This document shows positions 7,734 through 15,792 of a DNA stretch of 20,377 bases, piece after piece. The notes beneath the pieces are model-generated. The model saw nothing but the letters and a program-made list of their open reading frames with translations. It had not been told where the DNA came from and made no database searches. This DNA is from an uncultured Lautropia sp. (GTDB lineage Bacteria > Pseudomonadota > Gammaproteobacteria > Burkholderiales > Burkholderiaceae_E), in contig CALIXC010000109.1 in the NCBI GenBank assembly GCA_938046755.1, forward strand, positions 1-20,377. The letters are read 5' to 3'. Every line of letters starts with the position of its first letter. Position 1 is the stretch's first letter. The position numbers and the translations under genes are program-made.

Positions 7734-7785
7734 AGTATATTGCTCTGCAGCAGTCATCGCCTCCCCCGGAGTTTATGGGGGAAGG
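7734..7785 (-). promoter_or_regulatory. Possible promoter and hairpin upstream of the DAHP synthase gene
   Basis: On the minus strand, TATACT at 7739-7734 is a 5/6 match to a -10 element and would start transcription near 7727, about 26 nt before the ATG. No good -35 is seen. Just upstream, CTCCCCC and GGGGGAAGG (7761-7785) can form a 6-bp or longer hairpin around a 9-nt loop. It would lie upstream of the proposed start and could be an operator or a readthrough terminator. I did not find a leader peptide with clustered aromatic codons. Confidence 0.3.
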
Positions 7786-7936
7786 TTAACCCTTGTGGGC
7801 GATGGTCCGGGCGCACCATGATCGAAGGTGTCGTCTGGGCGCGCCGTGCTCGAAGGCGTGATCTGGGAGGGGGTGGGTTGCCCGCCTTCGACTATCCGGG
7901 TTTTTTCTGTCCGGGCGTGAGGCCTCGCCTGGTCGG

Positions 7937-7954
7937 TGAACCGGAAACGGTTCA
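7937..7954 (-). terminator. Hairpin at the end of the hydrolase gene
   Basis: TGAACCG / CGGTTCA form a 7-bp stem closed by a 4-nt loop, and the TGA stop codon of the hydrolase gene is part of the stem. There is no T-run directly after it on the minus strand, so it is at best a weak or factor-assisted terminator. Confidence 0.35.
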
Positions 7955-9352
7955 GTCGGTCAGTTCGAGAATGACGACGTGCTTGTCGGCCAGCGGCCAG
8001 GTGCGGCCGGCGATGCGCTCGTTGTTGAAGCGGGCGACGACGGTCTCGGGCGTGTCGCTGAGCGACTTCATGCGCGAGGTGGAGACACCCGCAGCGCCAC
8101 GGGGCGGAATGCCCGGGGGCGGGACGGCGCGGCCGAAGGACATGGTGTCGCGGCGCATGTCGAAGTAGCCGCGCGGCCGGCTCATGATGACCATGGCCCG
8201 GGCGTCCGGGTCGGCATGCACGATGCGCTGCAGGCGGAAGTTGACGATGTCGCTGCTGCGCGGGAAGGGGCTTCGGTAGATGTGGTGCGTGGGGTAGCCC
8301 GGCGCACTGATCACGAATTCATAGGTCTGGCTGCCGCTGGCCTGGAAGCCGCCCCAGCGGCCGTTGGTGCCGGTGCGCTGGCTGTGGACCGGGGTCTGGC
8401 TGGTGCGGATGCCGGTGTTGGCATCGACGGTGTAGACCTCGACCTGAGCGCCCTTGAGCGGCAGGTTGGTGGGAAAGCCGCCGTTCTGGCCTTCCACGCC
8501 GCTGACCATGCCATCCAGCGTGACGTCCTGTTCGGCCACGATCTCGGGCTGGGCAGGCGCCTTGCCGGTGATGAACTGATGCATGACGCTGAAGGCTGCC
8601 GCGGAATGGGCCACTTCACGGTGGTCGGCGCCGGGCAGGACCTGGTTCCGGGCGCCCTTGAGCGCCTGGCTTTCAGGGCGGACGTTGGTGCTGAGCAGCG
8701 GGTTGCCGATCCACTCGCCGGTGGGCTGGGCGTACTTGTCGTTGTTGTCGGAACGCAGGGTGAGCCACTGGATGCCGGTGGGCACTTCGTTGCCCTGGGC
8801 GTCCTTGGGCCGGTTCAGGCCCTTCAGGAAGTTGGACAGGCCCGAGAATTCGCTCTGTTCGCGCAGGCCCTTGACGGCCCAGACGCCATGGGCGGGCGTG
8901 CCGGCCAGAATGGCGTGGCTGACGCTGGCCTGGCCATCGCCGTTCTGGATGTAGTTGCGGATGGCGTTGCCGCCGCGGCCGCTGCCGATGAGGATGACCT
9001 TGTCGGTCTTGTCCCGGGCCTTGATGGCGGCGACTTCGGCTCTCAGGTAGGCCATGTAGTCGGCGCTGCTGCTGCGGCCGGCCTGGGGCTGGGTGTCGTC
9101 GTCACGCGCGTAGGGGTAGGGCAGATTCAGCGTGTGCAGCTTGGCGGTGGGCCAGCCGTTGGACTCGAAGCGCCACAGCATGGTCTGCCAGCTGGCGGCG
9201 CTTTCGCCGTTGTCGTGCACGAACAGGATGGACGGGTGTGTATCGAGGGCTGCGGGCCTGATGACGTTGCAGCCTGCCAGCAGCAGGACGCCCAGTCCAG
9301 CCGCTTGCAGGGTTCGGCGTTTCGGGGCTCGAAACTGGGCTTTCGATGACAC
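7952..9352 (-). CDS. Exported alpha/beta-hydrolase-fold lipoprotein with glycine at the nucleophile position
   Basis: A predicted lipoprotein of 466 aa. The start is taken as GTG 9352 because GGAGG sits 5 nt upstream; ATG 9373 has no such site. The N-terminus has 'KRRTLQAAGLGVLLLAGC', a twin-arginine-like start and a lipobox with Cys28. An alpha/beta-hydrolase core follows ('SILFVHDNGESAASWQTMLW', then 'VILIGSGRGGNAIRNYI', with a late 'ADHREVAHS' that could hold the catalytic histidine). In active relatives the elbow reads G-x-S-x-G; here it is G-S-G-R-G, so position 125 is Gly and the serine is one residue early. Residues about 275-385 look like a beta-sandwich carbohydrate- or peptidase-associated domain ('GAQVEVYTVDANTG'). 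The substrate is unknown. The gene is divergent from serS. Confidence 0.8.
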   Translation of the reverse strand: MSSKAQFRAPKRRTLQAAGLGVLLLAGCNVIRPAALDTHPSILFVHDNGESAASWQTMLWRFESNGWPTAKLHTLNLPYPYARDDDTQPQAGRSSSADYMAYLRAEVAAIKARDKTDKVILIGSGRGGNAIRNYIQNGDGQASVSHAILAGTPAHGVWAVKGLREQSEFSGLSNFLKGLNRPKDAQGNEVPTGIQWLTLRSDNNDKYAQPTGEWIGNPLLSTNVRPESQALKGARNQVLPGADHREVAHSAAAFSVMHQFITGKAPAQPEIVAEQDVTLDGMVSGVEGQNGGFPTNLPLKGAQVEVYTVDANTGIRTSQTPVHSQRTGTNGRWGGFQASGSQTYEFVISAPGYPTHHIYRSPFPRSSDIVNFRLQRIVHADPDARAMVIMSRPRGYFDMRRDTMSFGRAVPPPGIPPRGAAGVSTSRMKSLSDTPETVVARFNNERIAGRTWPLADKHVVILELTD

Positions 9353-9533
9353 GGTTTCCTCCGGATCGGGCATTCGGGTGATGCAGGGGCGCAGACCAGC
9401 ACCTGCCGGTCCCGGCCGGCGGCGCTGCGGGCATTATGCCCGATCCCCTCGGGGGATACGGACAAGCCCTCGGAAAGGCGCCGAGCAGTCCTGGCCCTCC
9501 ATGTCCCGGCATGGGGGAGGGGCTGGACATCCG

Positions 9534-9554
9534 TGCCGGGGTCACGCCCCGGCA
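9534..9554. other. GC-rich hairpin in the hydrolase-serS divergent region
   Basis: TGCCGGGG and CCCCGGCA form a perfect 8-bp stem with a 5-nt loop, 90 bp upstream of serS and 180 bp upstream of the hydrolase start. No T-run adjoins it. The 291-bp region contains nothing else I can name apart from a possible -10 (TAGAAT, 9632-9637) directly before serS. The hairpin might be an operator or simply GC-rich chance structure. Confidence 0.3.
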
Positions 9555-9643
9555 TGCCTTTCCTTGGTGAAGATGATACGTTGGGCGCAGCAGAGGGGCA
9601 GCGGCAGCGCCTGAATGGGCCGACAAGCGACTAGAATGGCGGG

Positions 9644-11005
<1,362 letters not shown>

Positions 11006-11023
11006 TGCGCAGCATCATAGAAG

Positions 11024-11053
11024 CAGGAACGGCCCCTGATGGGGCCGTTCCTG
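11024..11053 (+). terminator. Intrinsic terminator of serS
   Basis: A perfect 13-bp stem (CAGGAACGGCCCC / GGGGCCGTTCCTG) with a TGAT loop begins 18 nt after the serS stop and is followed by TTTTG. The core is nearly identical to the tRNA-Ser(CGA) terminator on the opposite strand at 11162-11189. Confidence 0.88.
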
Positions 11054-11161
11054 TTTTGAGTCTTTTCCGGTATAGAGCCGGGGAGCGCTTCATCATGAAT
11101 GGTCACGCCGGCTGAGCACCTTGGTCCGGCTGATACGTTCATCCATCGAAGCTGCGAAAAC

Positions 11162-11189
11162 AAAAACGGCCCCATCAGGGGCCGTTTTC
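11162..11189 (-). terminator. Intrinsic terminator of tRNA-Ser(CGA), possibly bidirectional
   Basis: AAAACGGCCCC / GGGGCCGTTTT form an 11-bp stem around a 4-nt loop. On the minus strand, which carries the tRNA, the stem is followed by TGTTTTC, giving a good U-rich tail a few nucleotides after the tRNA 3' end. The A-T pairs at the stem base also allow weaker termination from the other direction. Confidence 0.85.
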
Positions 11190-11195
11190 ATGTTC

Positions 11196-11285
11196 TGGCG
11201 GAGAGGGTGGGATTTGAACCCACGGTACCGTTACCGGTACGCCTGATTTCGAGTCAGGTACATTCGACCACTCTGCCACCTCTCC
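11196..11285 (-). tRNA. tRNA-Ser (anticodon CGA)
   Basis: A 90-nt tRNA with encoded CCA (11198-11196). The 7-bp acceptor pairs GGAGAGG with CCTCTCC. The anticodon arm reads CCTGA-CTCGAAA-TCAGG, giving anticodon CGA, which decodes UCG. The long variable arm (TACCGGTAACGGTA region) is typical of class II tRNA-Ser, and the T arm reads GTGGGTTCAAATCCCAC. Discriminator G is a serine identity element. The strand is opposite to serS, whose product charges it. Confidence 0.97.
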
Positions 11286-11309
11286 GTGTCCTTGCGGTCA
11301 AGACACCGG

Positions 11310-11337
11310 ATTATGCCAGAACTTGCCCGCATGTCAA
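11310..11337 (-). promoter_or_regulatory. Promoter of tRNA-Ser(CGA)
   Basis: On the minus strand, a perfect -35 TTGACA (11337-11332) and CATAAT (11315-11310, 5 of 6) are separated by 16 bp. Transcription would start near 11303, about 18 nt before the mature tRNA 5' end, which fits a strong sigma-70 stable-RNA promoter. Confidence 0.85.
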
Positions 11338-11460
11338 CGAGAAAGCCGGGGAAGGGTGGGCCGTTGTTGCAGCAGGGGCCGGGTAGCTCATGCGTTTGGC
11401 GCGGCCCGGGCGGTCTGCGGGCCGCTTGTGTGGCGTTGACCATACTCGGACAATAGCGGC

Positions 11461-12180
11461 ATGCACGGATCTTTCTACATCGTTCTGATTGCGCTGGGCA
11501 TCTCGCTGGCTCTGCGTCCCTGGCGGATGCTGCGGGGAGGCGCACTGCTGACCCCGGTGCTGGCAACGCTGGTGCTCCTGCCCTGGATGTGGGCGCTGCC
11601 GCGCCTGCACATTGCGCCGGTGCAGCTGCAATGGTCGGGGGCCTGTCTGGTGCTGCTGATGCTGGGCTGGCCGCTGGCCATCCCGGTGCTGTGCCTGGTG
11701 GGTGTGCTGTCGGGATGGTTCGTGCCGCAGCCGTGGCCAGACGTGTTCGACAGCATCCTGTGGCTGGGCGTGGCGCCAGCCACCTTTGCCATGCTGCTGG
11801 GGGCGCTGGTGCGCCGCCTGCTGGGCGAGCATCTGTTCGTCTACATTCTGGGCCGGGGCTTTCTCACGACGGTGATCTGCCTGTTTTTGAGCGGGGCGCT
11901 GGCACAGTGGGCTGGCATGCGGCTGGGGCATGGCAGCGACGAGTTCTCGTCCATGGTGGCGCGCTGGTTGCTGGCCTGGGGCGATGGCTTCTTTACCGGG
12001 ATGTGGACGGCCATCTTCGTGGCGTTCAAGCCCAGCTGGCTGGCCACGTGGTCGGACCGGCTGTACTTGCGCCGCTCTCCGCCGGATGCCGAGGCCGATG
12101 ACCGTCCGGTGCCGCCGGCTCTCGATCTGGTGGAGCTGCACGAGAAGGACGAGGTGACGGGCGCTTCCGATCGGCGGTGA
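11461..12180 (+). CDS. COG3235-type integral membrane protein (ECF-transporter-permease-like)
   Basis: A membrane protein of 239 aa with about six or seven hydrophobic segments between residues 3 and 200. Then comes a hydrophilic acidic tail ('RRSPPDAEADDRPVPP'). The signatures 'EHLFVYILGRGFLTTVICLF' and 'GDGFFTGMWTAIFVAFKPSW' followed by 'LATWSDRLYLRR' are those of the COG3235 family of proteobacterial membrane proteins. These are often labelled energy-coupling-factor ABC transporter permeases and are distantly related to CbiM. No ATPase or T-component gene is adjacent, so transport and substrate remain unproven. A possible promoter (TTGTGT at 11426-11431, GACAAT at 11449-11454, 17-bp spacer) would start the message at or next to the ATG. 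No Shine-Dalgarno sequence is evident. Confidence 0.75.
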   Translation: MHGSFYIVLIALGISLALRPWRMLRGGALLTPVLATLVLLPWMWALPRLHIAPVQLQWSGACLVLLMLGWPLAIPVLCLVGVLSGWFVPQPWPDVFDSILWLGVAPATFAMLLGALVRRLLGEHLFVYILGRGFLTTVICLFLSGALAQWAGMRLGHGSDEFSSMVARWLLAWGDGFFTGMWTAIFVAFKPSWLATWSDRLYLRRSPPDAEADDRPVPPALDLVELHEKDEVTGASDRR

Positions 12181-12190
12181 GCCCGCTTTT

Positions 12191-12245
12191 GGGGGGCTTG
12201 TGCGCCGCACGGAACGACTTGTGCGGCGCTTGCGTGACGCCCCCC
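12191..12245 (+). terminator. Nested double-stem hairpin downstream of the COG3235 gene
   Basis: An outer stem GGGGGGC / GCCCCCC (12191-12197 with 12239-12245) encloses a perfect inner stem GCGCCGCAC / GTGCGGCGC (12202-12210 with 12221-12229). It begins 10 nt after the stop codon. There is no T-run, so it may be a factor-assisted terminator or an mRNA-stabilising structure. The rest of the gap to comEC (12246-12434) holds no feature I can recognise. Confidence 0.5.
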
Positions 12246-12434
12246 GATGTATCCTCGACGCTCCCCCCTGGACTGCCCTCCTCGACAATTCCCTTGAGCG
12301 GTCTTGTGGCCCTGTTTTCGACGGTGTCCGACCGACCGAGCGGGCGCCGAGGCATCGGGCAATCCGCCATCCGGCCTAGGCCCGTCATCTTCCCTGAAGC
12401 TCTTCGGGCAGGCGCTTTGCCCTAGCCTTGCGGG

Positions 12435-15011
12435 GTGATCCATCTCGCATCCTTCATTCCCCGTCTGACGCTGCTGGCCGGCTGCCTACTGGTGTCGGCT
12501 TGCGCGCTGGAGTTCTCCGGCTGGCTGCCACCCGTGGGCTGGCTGCCGGGCTGGGCATTGCTGGGGGTGTTGCTGGTGTTGCCGGCGTGGTTGCGCCCGC
12601 TGGGCATGGGGTTGATGGTCAGTGCCGCGCTGGCGTTGTCCATCCATCAGGCGCTTCAGACGCGGCTGGATCCGGCGCTGGAGGATGTGCCGCTGGTGGT
12701 GGAGGGCACGGTCAGCAGTCTGCCGTCTCGTCAGGGCTTTGGTGACCGGGTGCTGTTTGCGGTGCAGGCCTGTGGGCCGCTGGATGAAGCGACATCCCTG
12801 CCTGGCTGTGAGGGTCTGGGGCGGGTGTCGCTATCGTGGGGCACGCCGAAGTCCGGAGCGCAGGATGATGCGGATGGGCCGTCCGCGGATGACGTGTGGC
12901 CCGAACCGGGCCAGCGCTGGCGGCTCCTGGTGAAACTGCGCAGGCCGGTGGCGGCGGTGAATCCGGACGCTTTCGATACCGAGCAGCGCATGCTGCAGCA
13001 GGGCATCGGGGCCGTGGGCAGGGTCGTGAAGCGGCAGCGCTTGCAGGATGAACCCGCCTGGCAGCAGGGCATGGCGGGGCTGATGCGCTGGGTTGAATCG
13101 GTGCGTGCGGTGTTGAGGCAGCATCTGGAGACGCTGCAGGCACGCATTGATCCGGCACGGGGACAGGATGAAGGGCGCTGGGCCCTGATGGGCATCGTCA
13201 CGGGGCTGTCGCTGGGGGATCAGGCCGCCATGGGGGCCGAGCAGTGGGGGCTCTTCAGTCGGACCGGCGTGAGCCACCTGATGGCGATTTCCGGCATGCA
13301 TGTGACCTTGCTGGCCATGGTCGTGTCGGCGGGCTGCCTGGGGCTGCATCGCGCGCTGGCGCGTCGTGCGAGCGGACGGTGGCTGGCGTGGATGTCGCGT
13401 GTTCCGCGTCAGTGGCTGGTGCTGGTGCCTGGTGTGCTGACGGCCTTCGGCTACGCGCTGCTCTCGGGGTGGGGCGTGCCGTCGCAGCGGACCTGCTTCA
13501 TGCTGCTGGCAGCTGCGGTGCTGAGTGTGGGAGGGCGCAGCCAGAATGCGGTGACACCGGTGCTGCTGGCAGCGGCCGCCATCGTGGCGCTGGATCCGTG
13601 GTCGGTGGCGCAGGCGGGGTTCTGGCTTTCGTTCTGTGCGGTGCTGGCGCTGGTCTGGTGTGCGCAGCAGCCGCTGGGCGGGGGGTTGGAGGAAGGCGAC
13701 GCGCTCTCCGGGACCCGATGGTGGCAGCAGGGTCGCGTGGGGCAATGGTGGGCGGCACTGCGTGACGGGGCCCGCAACCAGTGGGCGGCGACGGTACTGC
13801 TCACGCCGCTGACGATCGCCTTCTTTTCCACCTGGTCGTTGATCGGTCCGGTGGCCAATGTGCTGGCCATTCCGTGGGTGGGGCTGGTGCTGACGCCGAT
13901 GGCCATTGGGGTGATGCTGCTGGCACCGGTCTTTCCATGGCTGGCCGGCTGGCTGCTGAAGGCGCTGTTGCTGCAGCTGGGCTGGCTGATGGCATTTCTG
14001 CGCAGTCTGGATGCCTTGCCGCTGGCCAGTGTGCAGCTGCCCCGGCCCGGGGTGTTCGCGCTGGTGTGCGCGCTGCTGGGGGCGGTGCTGATGCTGGCGC
14101 CCGTGGGGCTGCGCCGCCCGAGGCTGGGCATGCTGTGCCTGCTGCCGCTGCTGCTGGCCAGTCCCCGTCACGCGCCGCCGGATGCGCTGGTGGTGACGGC
14201 ACTGGACATTGGCCAGGGCAGCATGATTGTGGTGGAGCAGGGGGAGCAACGTCTGCTGTACGACACGGGGGCTTCCCGCCTTGGCGGGCGCAGCGCCATC
14301 GACGCGACCCTGGTGCCGTGGCTGAACAGCCGGGGCCTGAACGGGGTGGATGTGCTGGTGGTGTCGCATCTGGATGCGCACCATGCCGGTGGCGCAGCGC
14401 GCGCGATGGTGGCGTTGAATCCATCGGTGCTGCTGACGGCCATGGATCCGCGGCTGCTGGGCATGAGTGATTCGGCGGAGGGGCGATTCCAGCCCTGCCT
14501 GGCAGGTACCGTATTGCCGTGGGCTGATGGCGCTATCGAGGTGCTGCAGCCGCAGCAGATGGCCCATACGATCGAGGATGCACGGCAGGACCAGAACAGT
14601 TGCGTGATCCGTGTACGCAGTTCGGCAGGCAGCGTGCTGCTGGCCGGCGACCTGCCGGCACGGGCCGAGGCGGCGCTGGTGAAGGCGCAAGGGGATCGTC
14701 TGCCGGCGGATGTGCTGGTGGTTCCGCAGGAAGGTGGCCGCCAGGGGGCGGGCAAGCAGCTGCTGGCGGCCGTGCGGCCCACGCTGGCGGTGGTGCAGAC
14801 GACGCATCGCCATCAGCATGGAAGGCCGGATGCCGCGCTGGTGGAACGTCTGGAGAACCAGGGCACACCGCTGTTGCGTACGGACAGGGATGGTGCGGTG
14901 CGCATCGTGCTGCGTCAGGGACAGGCGCCGCAGGTCACGCGCAACCGGATCGATGGTGCGCCCTACTGGCGGGTCCGGCTGGATGAAGGGGCCGACGGAA
15001 TGGGGGACTGA
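12435..15011 (+). CDS. comEC: DNA internalization protein ComEC/Rec2 with degenerate metallo-beta-lactamase-like motifs
   Basis: ComEC forms the inner-membrane channel for uptake of single-stranded DNA during natural transformation. This copy has 858 aa. Domains in order: an N-terminal membrane/DUF4131 region (about 1-200), the Competence domain (about 240-560; 'GIVTGLSLGDQAAMGAEQWG', 'SRTGVSHLMAISGMHVTLLA', then many helices), and a C-terminal beta-lactamase-like domain (about 590-850; 'VTALDIGQGSMIVVE'). The usual metal motif H-x-D-x-D-H is H645-L-D-A-H-H here, with His at 649 instead of Asp. The later H-H-G-S motif reads Q765-E-G-G. D739 in 'VLLAGDLP' is kept. GTG 12435 is the first possible start after an in-frame TAG and has no strong Shine-Dalgarno sequence. 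The reading frame is intact and the MITE lies just after the stop. Confidence 0.93.
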   Translation: MIHLASFIPRLTLLAGCLLVSACALEFSGWLPPVGWLPGWALLGVLLVLPAWLRPLGMGLMVSAALALSIHQALQTRLDPALEDVPLVVEGTVSSLPSRQGFGDRVLFAVQACGPLDEATSLPGCEGLGRVSLSWGTPKSGAQDDADGPSADDVWPEPGQRWRLLVKLRRPVAAVNPDAFDTEQRMLQQGIGAVGRVVKRQRLQDEPAWQQGMAGLMRWVESVRAVLRQHLETLQARIDPARGQDEGRWALMGIVTGLSLGDQAAMGAEQWGLFSRTGVSHLMAISGMHVTLLAMVVSAGCLGLHRALARRASGRWLAWMSRVPRQWLVLVPGVLTAFGYALLSGWGVPSQRTCFMLLAAAVLSVGGRSQNAVTPVLLAAAAIVALDPWSVAQAGFWLSFCAVLALVWCAQQPLGGGLEEGDALSGTRWWQQGRVGQWWAALRDGARNQWAATVLLTPLTIAFFSTWSLIGPVANVLAIPWVGLVLTPMAIGVMLLAPVFPWLAGWLLKALLLQLGWLMAFLRSLDALPLASVQLPRPGVFALVCALLGAVLMLAPVGLRRPRLGMLCLLPLLLASPRHAPPDALVVTALDIGQGSMIVVEQGEQRLLYDTGASRLGGRSAIDATLVPWLNSRGLNGVDVLVVSHLDAHHAGGAARAMVALNPSVLLTAMDPRLLGMSDSAEGRFQPCLAGTVLPWADGAIEVLQPQQMAHTIEDARQDQNSCVIRVRSSAGSVLLAGDLPARAEAALVKAQGDRLPADVLVVPQEGGRQGAGKQLLAAVRPTLAVVQTTHRHQHGRPDAALVERLENQGTPLLRTDRDGAVRIVLRQGQAPQVTRNRIDGAPYWRVRLDEGADGMGD

Positions 15012-15016
15012 CCTAG

Positions 15017-15176
15017 GGATCCTCTGAACAAGTCCCCGCGGCCGTCGCATCCCCGTAACGGGCGCATGACTGCGTTGCCATTTGCTGTCAATAGCGCCGC
15101 TATTGACAGCAAATGTCGCCTTGTCCTGCATTCCGTTCCGTGGCGCGCCGGTTCGCGGGACTTATTCAGAGGATCC
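15017..15176. mobile_element. 160-bp MITE-like element with IS5-type terminal repeats and CTAG target duplication
   Basis: The ends are inverted repeats of 23-24 bp. The left end begins GGATCCTCTGAACAAG and the right end, read inward, GGATCCTCTGAATAAG; they differ by one base plus one extra C further in. CTAG flanks both sides (15013-15016 and 15177-15180), matching the YTAR target preference of the IS5 subgroup. The GGA...GAAYAAG pattern also resembles IS5 ends. The interior has no ORF but contains a 37-bp palindrome (15079-15115). It sits 5 bp after the comEC stop codon. The structure is directly visible; assignment to an IS5-type parent is inferred. A parent IS is not present in the window. 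Confidence 0.8.
15079..15115. repeat. Long perfect palindrome inside the MITE-like element
   Basis: An 18-bp arm (CATTTGCTGTCAATAGCG) and its exact complement flank a single central C. Transcribed, it would give a very stable hairpin immediately downstream of comEC; as DNA it could extrude as a cruciform. Both arms contain TTGACA, read on opposite strands, a consensus -35, but I see no good -10 at the right distance. Confidence 0.9.
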
Positions 15177-15290
15177 CTAGGGAAAATCCGGTCGTCTCCA
15201 TGGTGCGTTCGGTACCCCGTGAGGGGCACGGCGCAGGGCGGGGAATGGTAAGCTTCGGGCGCGCGTCCTTTTGGGGACGCTTACATTCTT

Positions 15291-15304
15291 CATCTGTACA
15301 GATG
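15291..15304. promoter_or_regulatory. Perfect 14-bp palindrome upstream of the RidA-family gene
   Basis: CATCTGTACAGATG is fully self-complementary and ends 6 nt before the AGGAGG of the downstream gene. A GCGTCC / GGACGC hairpin lies just upstream (15263-15280). The position suits a repressor operator or a structure masking the ribosome binding site. The regulator is unknown. Confidence 0.4.
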
Positions 15305-15325
15305 TCATCAAGGAGGAGCAATCAC

Positions 15326-15673
15326 ATGGAAATCAAGCGACTGGAACCCGGCAAGCGCATGTCCGAAGCGGTGGTGTACAACCACGTGGCCTATCTGGCT
15401 GGCCAGATTCCGGAAGACACCAGCAAGGGGCCGGCTGACCAGACCCGTCAGGTGCTGGCCTCCATCGACAGCGTGCTGGCCAAGCTGGGCAGCGACAAGA
15501 GCAAGCTGCTGAGCGCCACGGTCTACCTGTCCAACATCGGCAACTTTGCCGCCATGAATGAAGCCTGGGACGCCTGGGTGTCGCCCGGCAATCCGCCGGC
15601 ACGCGCCACGGTCGAGGCTCGCCTGGCGTCGCCCGACATCCTGGTCGAGATCGTGGTGACGGCCGCGGTCTGA
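15326..15673 (+). CDS. RidA family protein, YoaB-like subgroup
   Basis: A small cytoplasmic protein of 115 aa in the RidA/YjgF/UK114 superfamily, whose classical members are trimeric imine/enamine deaminases. The sequence is closer to the E. coli YoaB type than to RidA itself: 'VLASIDSVLAKLGSDKSKLL', 'ATVYLSNIGNFAAMNEAWDA' and a C-terminal 'PARATVEARLASPDILVEIV'. The arginine of the 'ARATVE' motif occupies the place of the substrate-binding arginine of RidA. Activity on imines is not proven for this subgroup. The start is clear: AAGGAGGAG precedes ATG 15326, and longer upstream readings through the MITE are not expected to be translated. It converges with the NlpC/P60 gene. Confidence 0.9.
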   Translation: MEIKRLEPGKRMSEAVVYNHVAYLAGQIPEDTSKGPADQTRQVLASIDSVLAKLGSDKSKLLSATVYLSNIGNFAAMNEAWDAWVSPGNPPARATVEARLASPDILVEIVVTAAV

Positions 15674-15683
15674 TTCGTGACGG

Positions 15684-15726
15684 CCGCAGTCCGATCGCCC
15701 GGATCGAATCGCCGGGGCGACTGCGG
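15684..15726. terminator. Inverted repeat between convergent ridA-like and NlpC/P60 genes
   Basis: CCGCAGTC at 15684-15691 pairs with GACTGCGG at 15719-15726, and an inner CGCCC / GGGCG pairing extends the structure. It lies between two converging genes and could act in both directions, although T-runs are missing. The left arm belongs to a 21-bp imperfect direct duplication that includes the end of the ridA-like gene (15656-15676 and 15677-15697). Confidence 0.45.
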
Positions 15727-15792
15727 TCCGATCTTCAGCCGGTTTCGTCGAGGTGGCCGCCGTGTGGGGATCCCCGCGTGGGGAGACGTTTC

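Noticed and set aside
7979..9349. Plus-strand open frame of 456 codons opposite the hydrolase gene
   Set aside because: Gly/Ala/Val-rich composition without motifs. The opposite strand has a lipoprotein signal, hydrolase motifs and a good ribosome binding site.
11196..11285. tRNA-Ser(CGA) considered as an integration site for a genomic island
   Set aside because: No integrase gene, no repeated tRNA 3' end and no island-like content lie next to it.
11099..11386. Small plus-strand frame containing a 'GFEPTVPLPVRL' peptide
   Set aside because: It is the reverse reading of tRNA-Ser(CGA), a well-known source of spurious database proteins.
12831..15131. Very long open frame on the minus strand (766 codons) antisense to comEC
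   Set aside because: It is His/Gln/Arg/Pro-rich with no domain or ribosome binding site and mirrors a clear comEC frame. Long antisense frames are common in high-GC DNA.
15113..15325. Longer start for the RidA-like gene extending back into the MITE
   Set aside because: The extension has no family homology, crosses the mobile element, and a strong AAGGAGG precedes ATG 15326.
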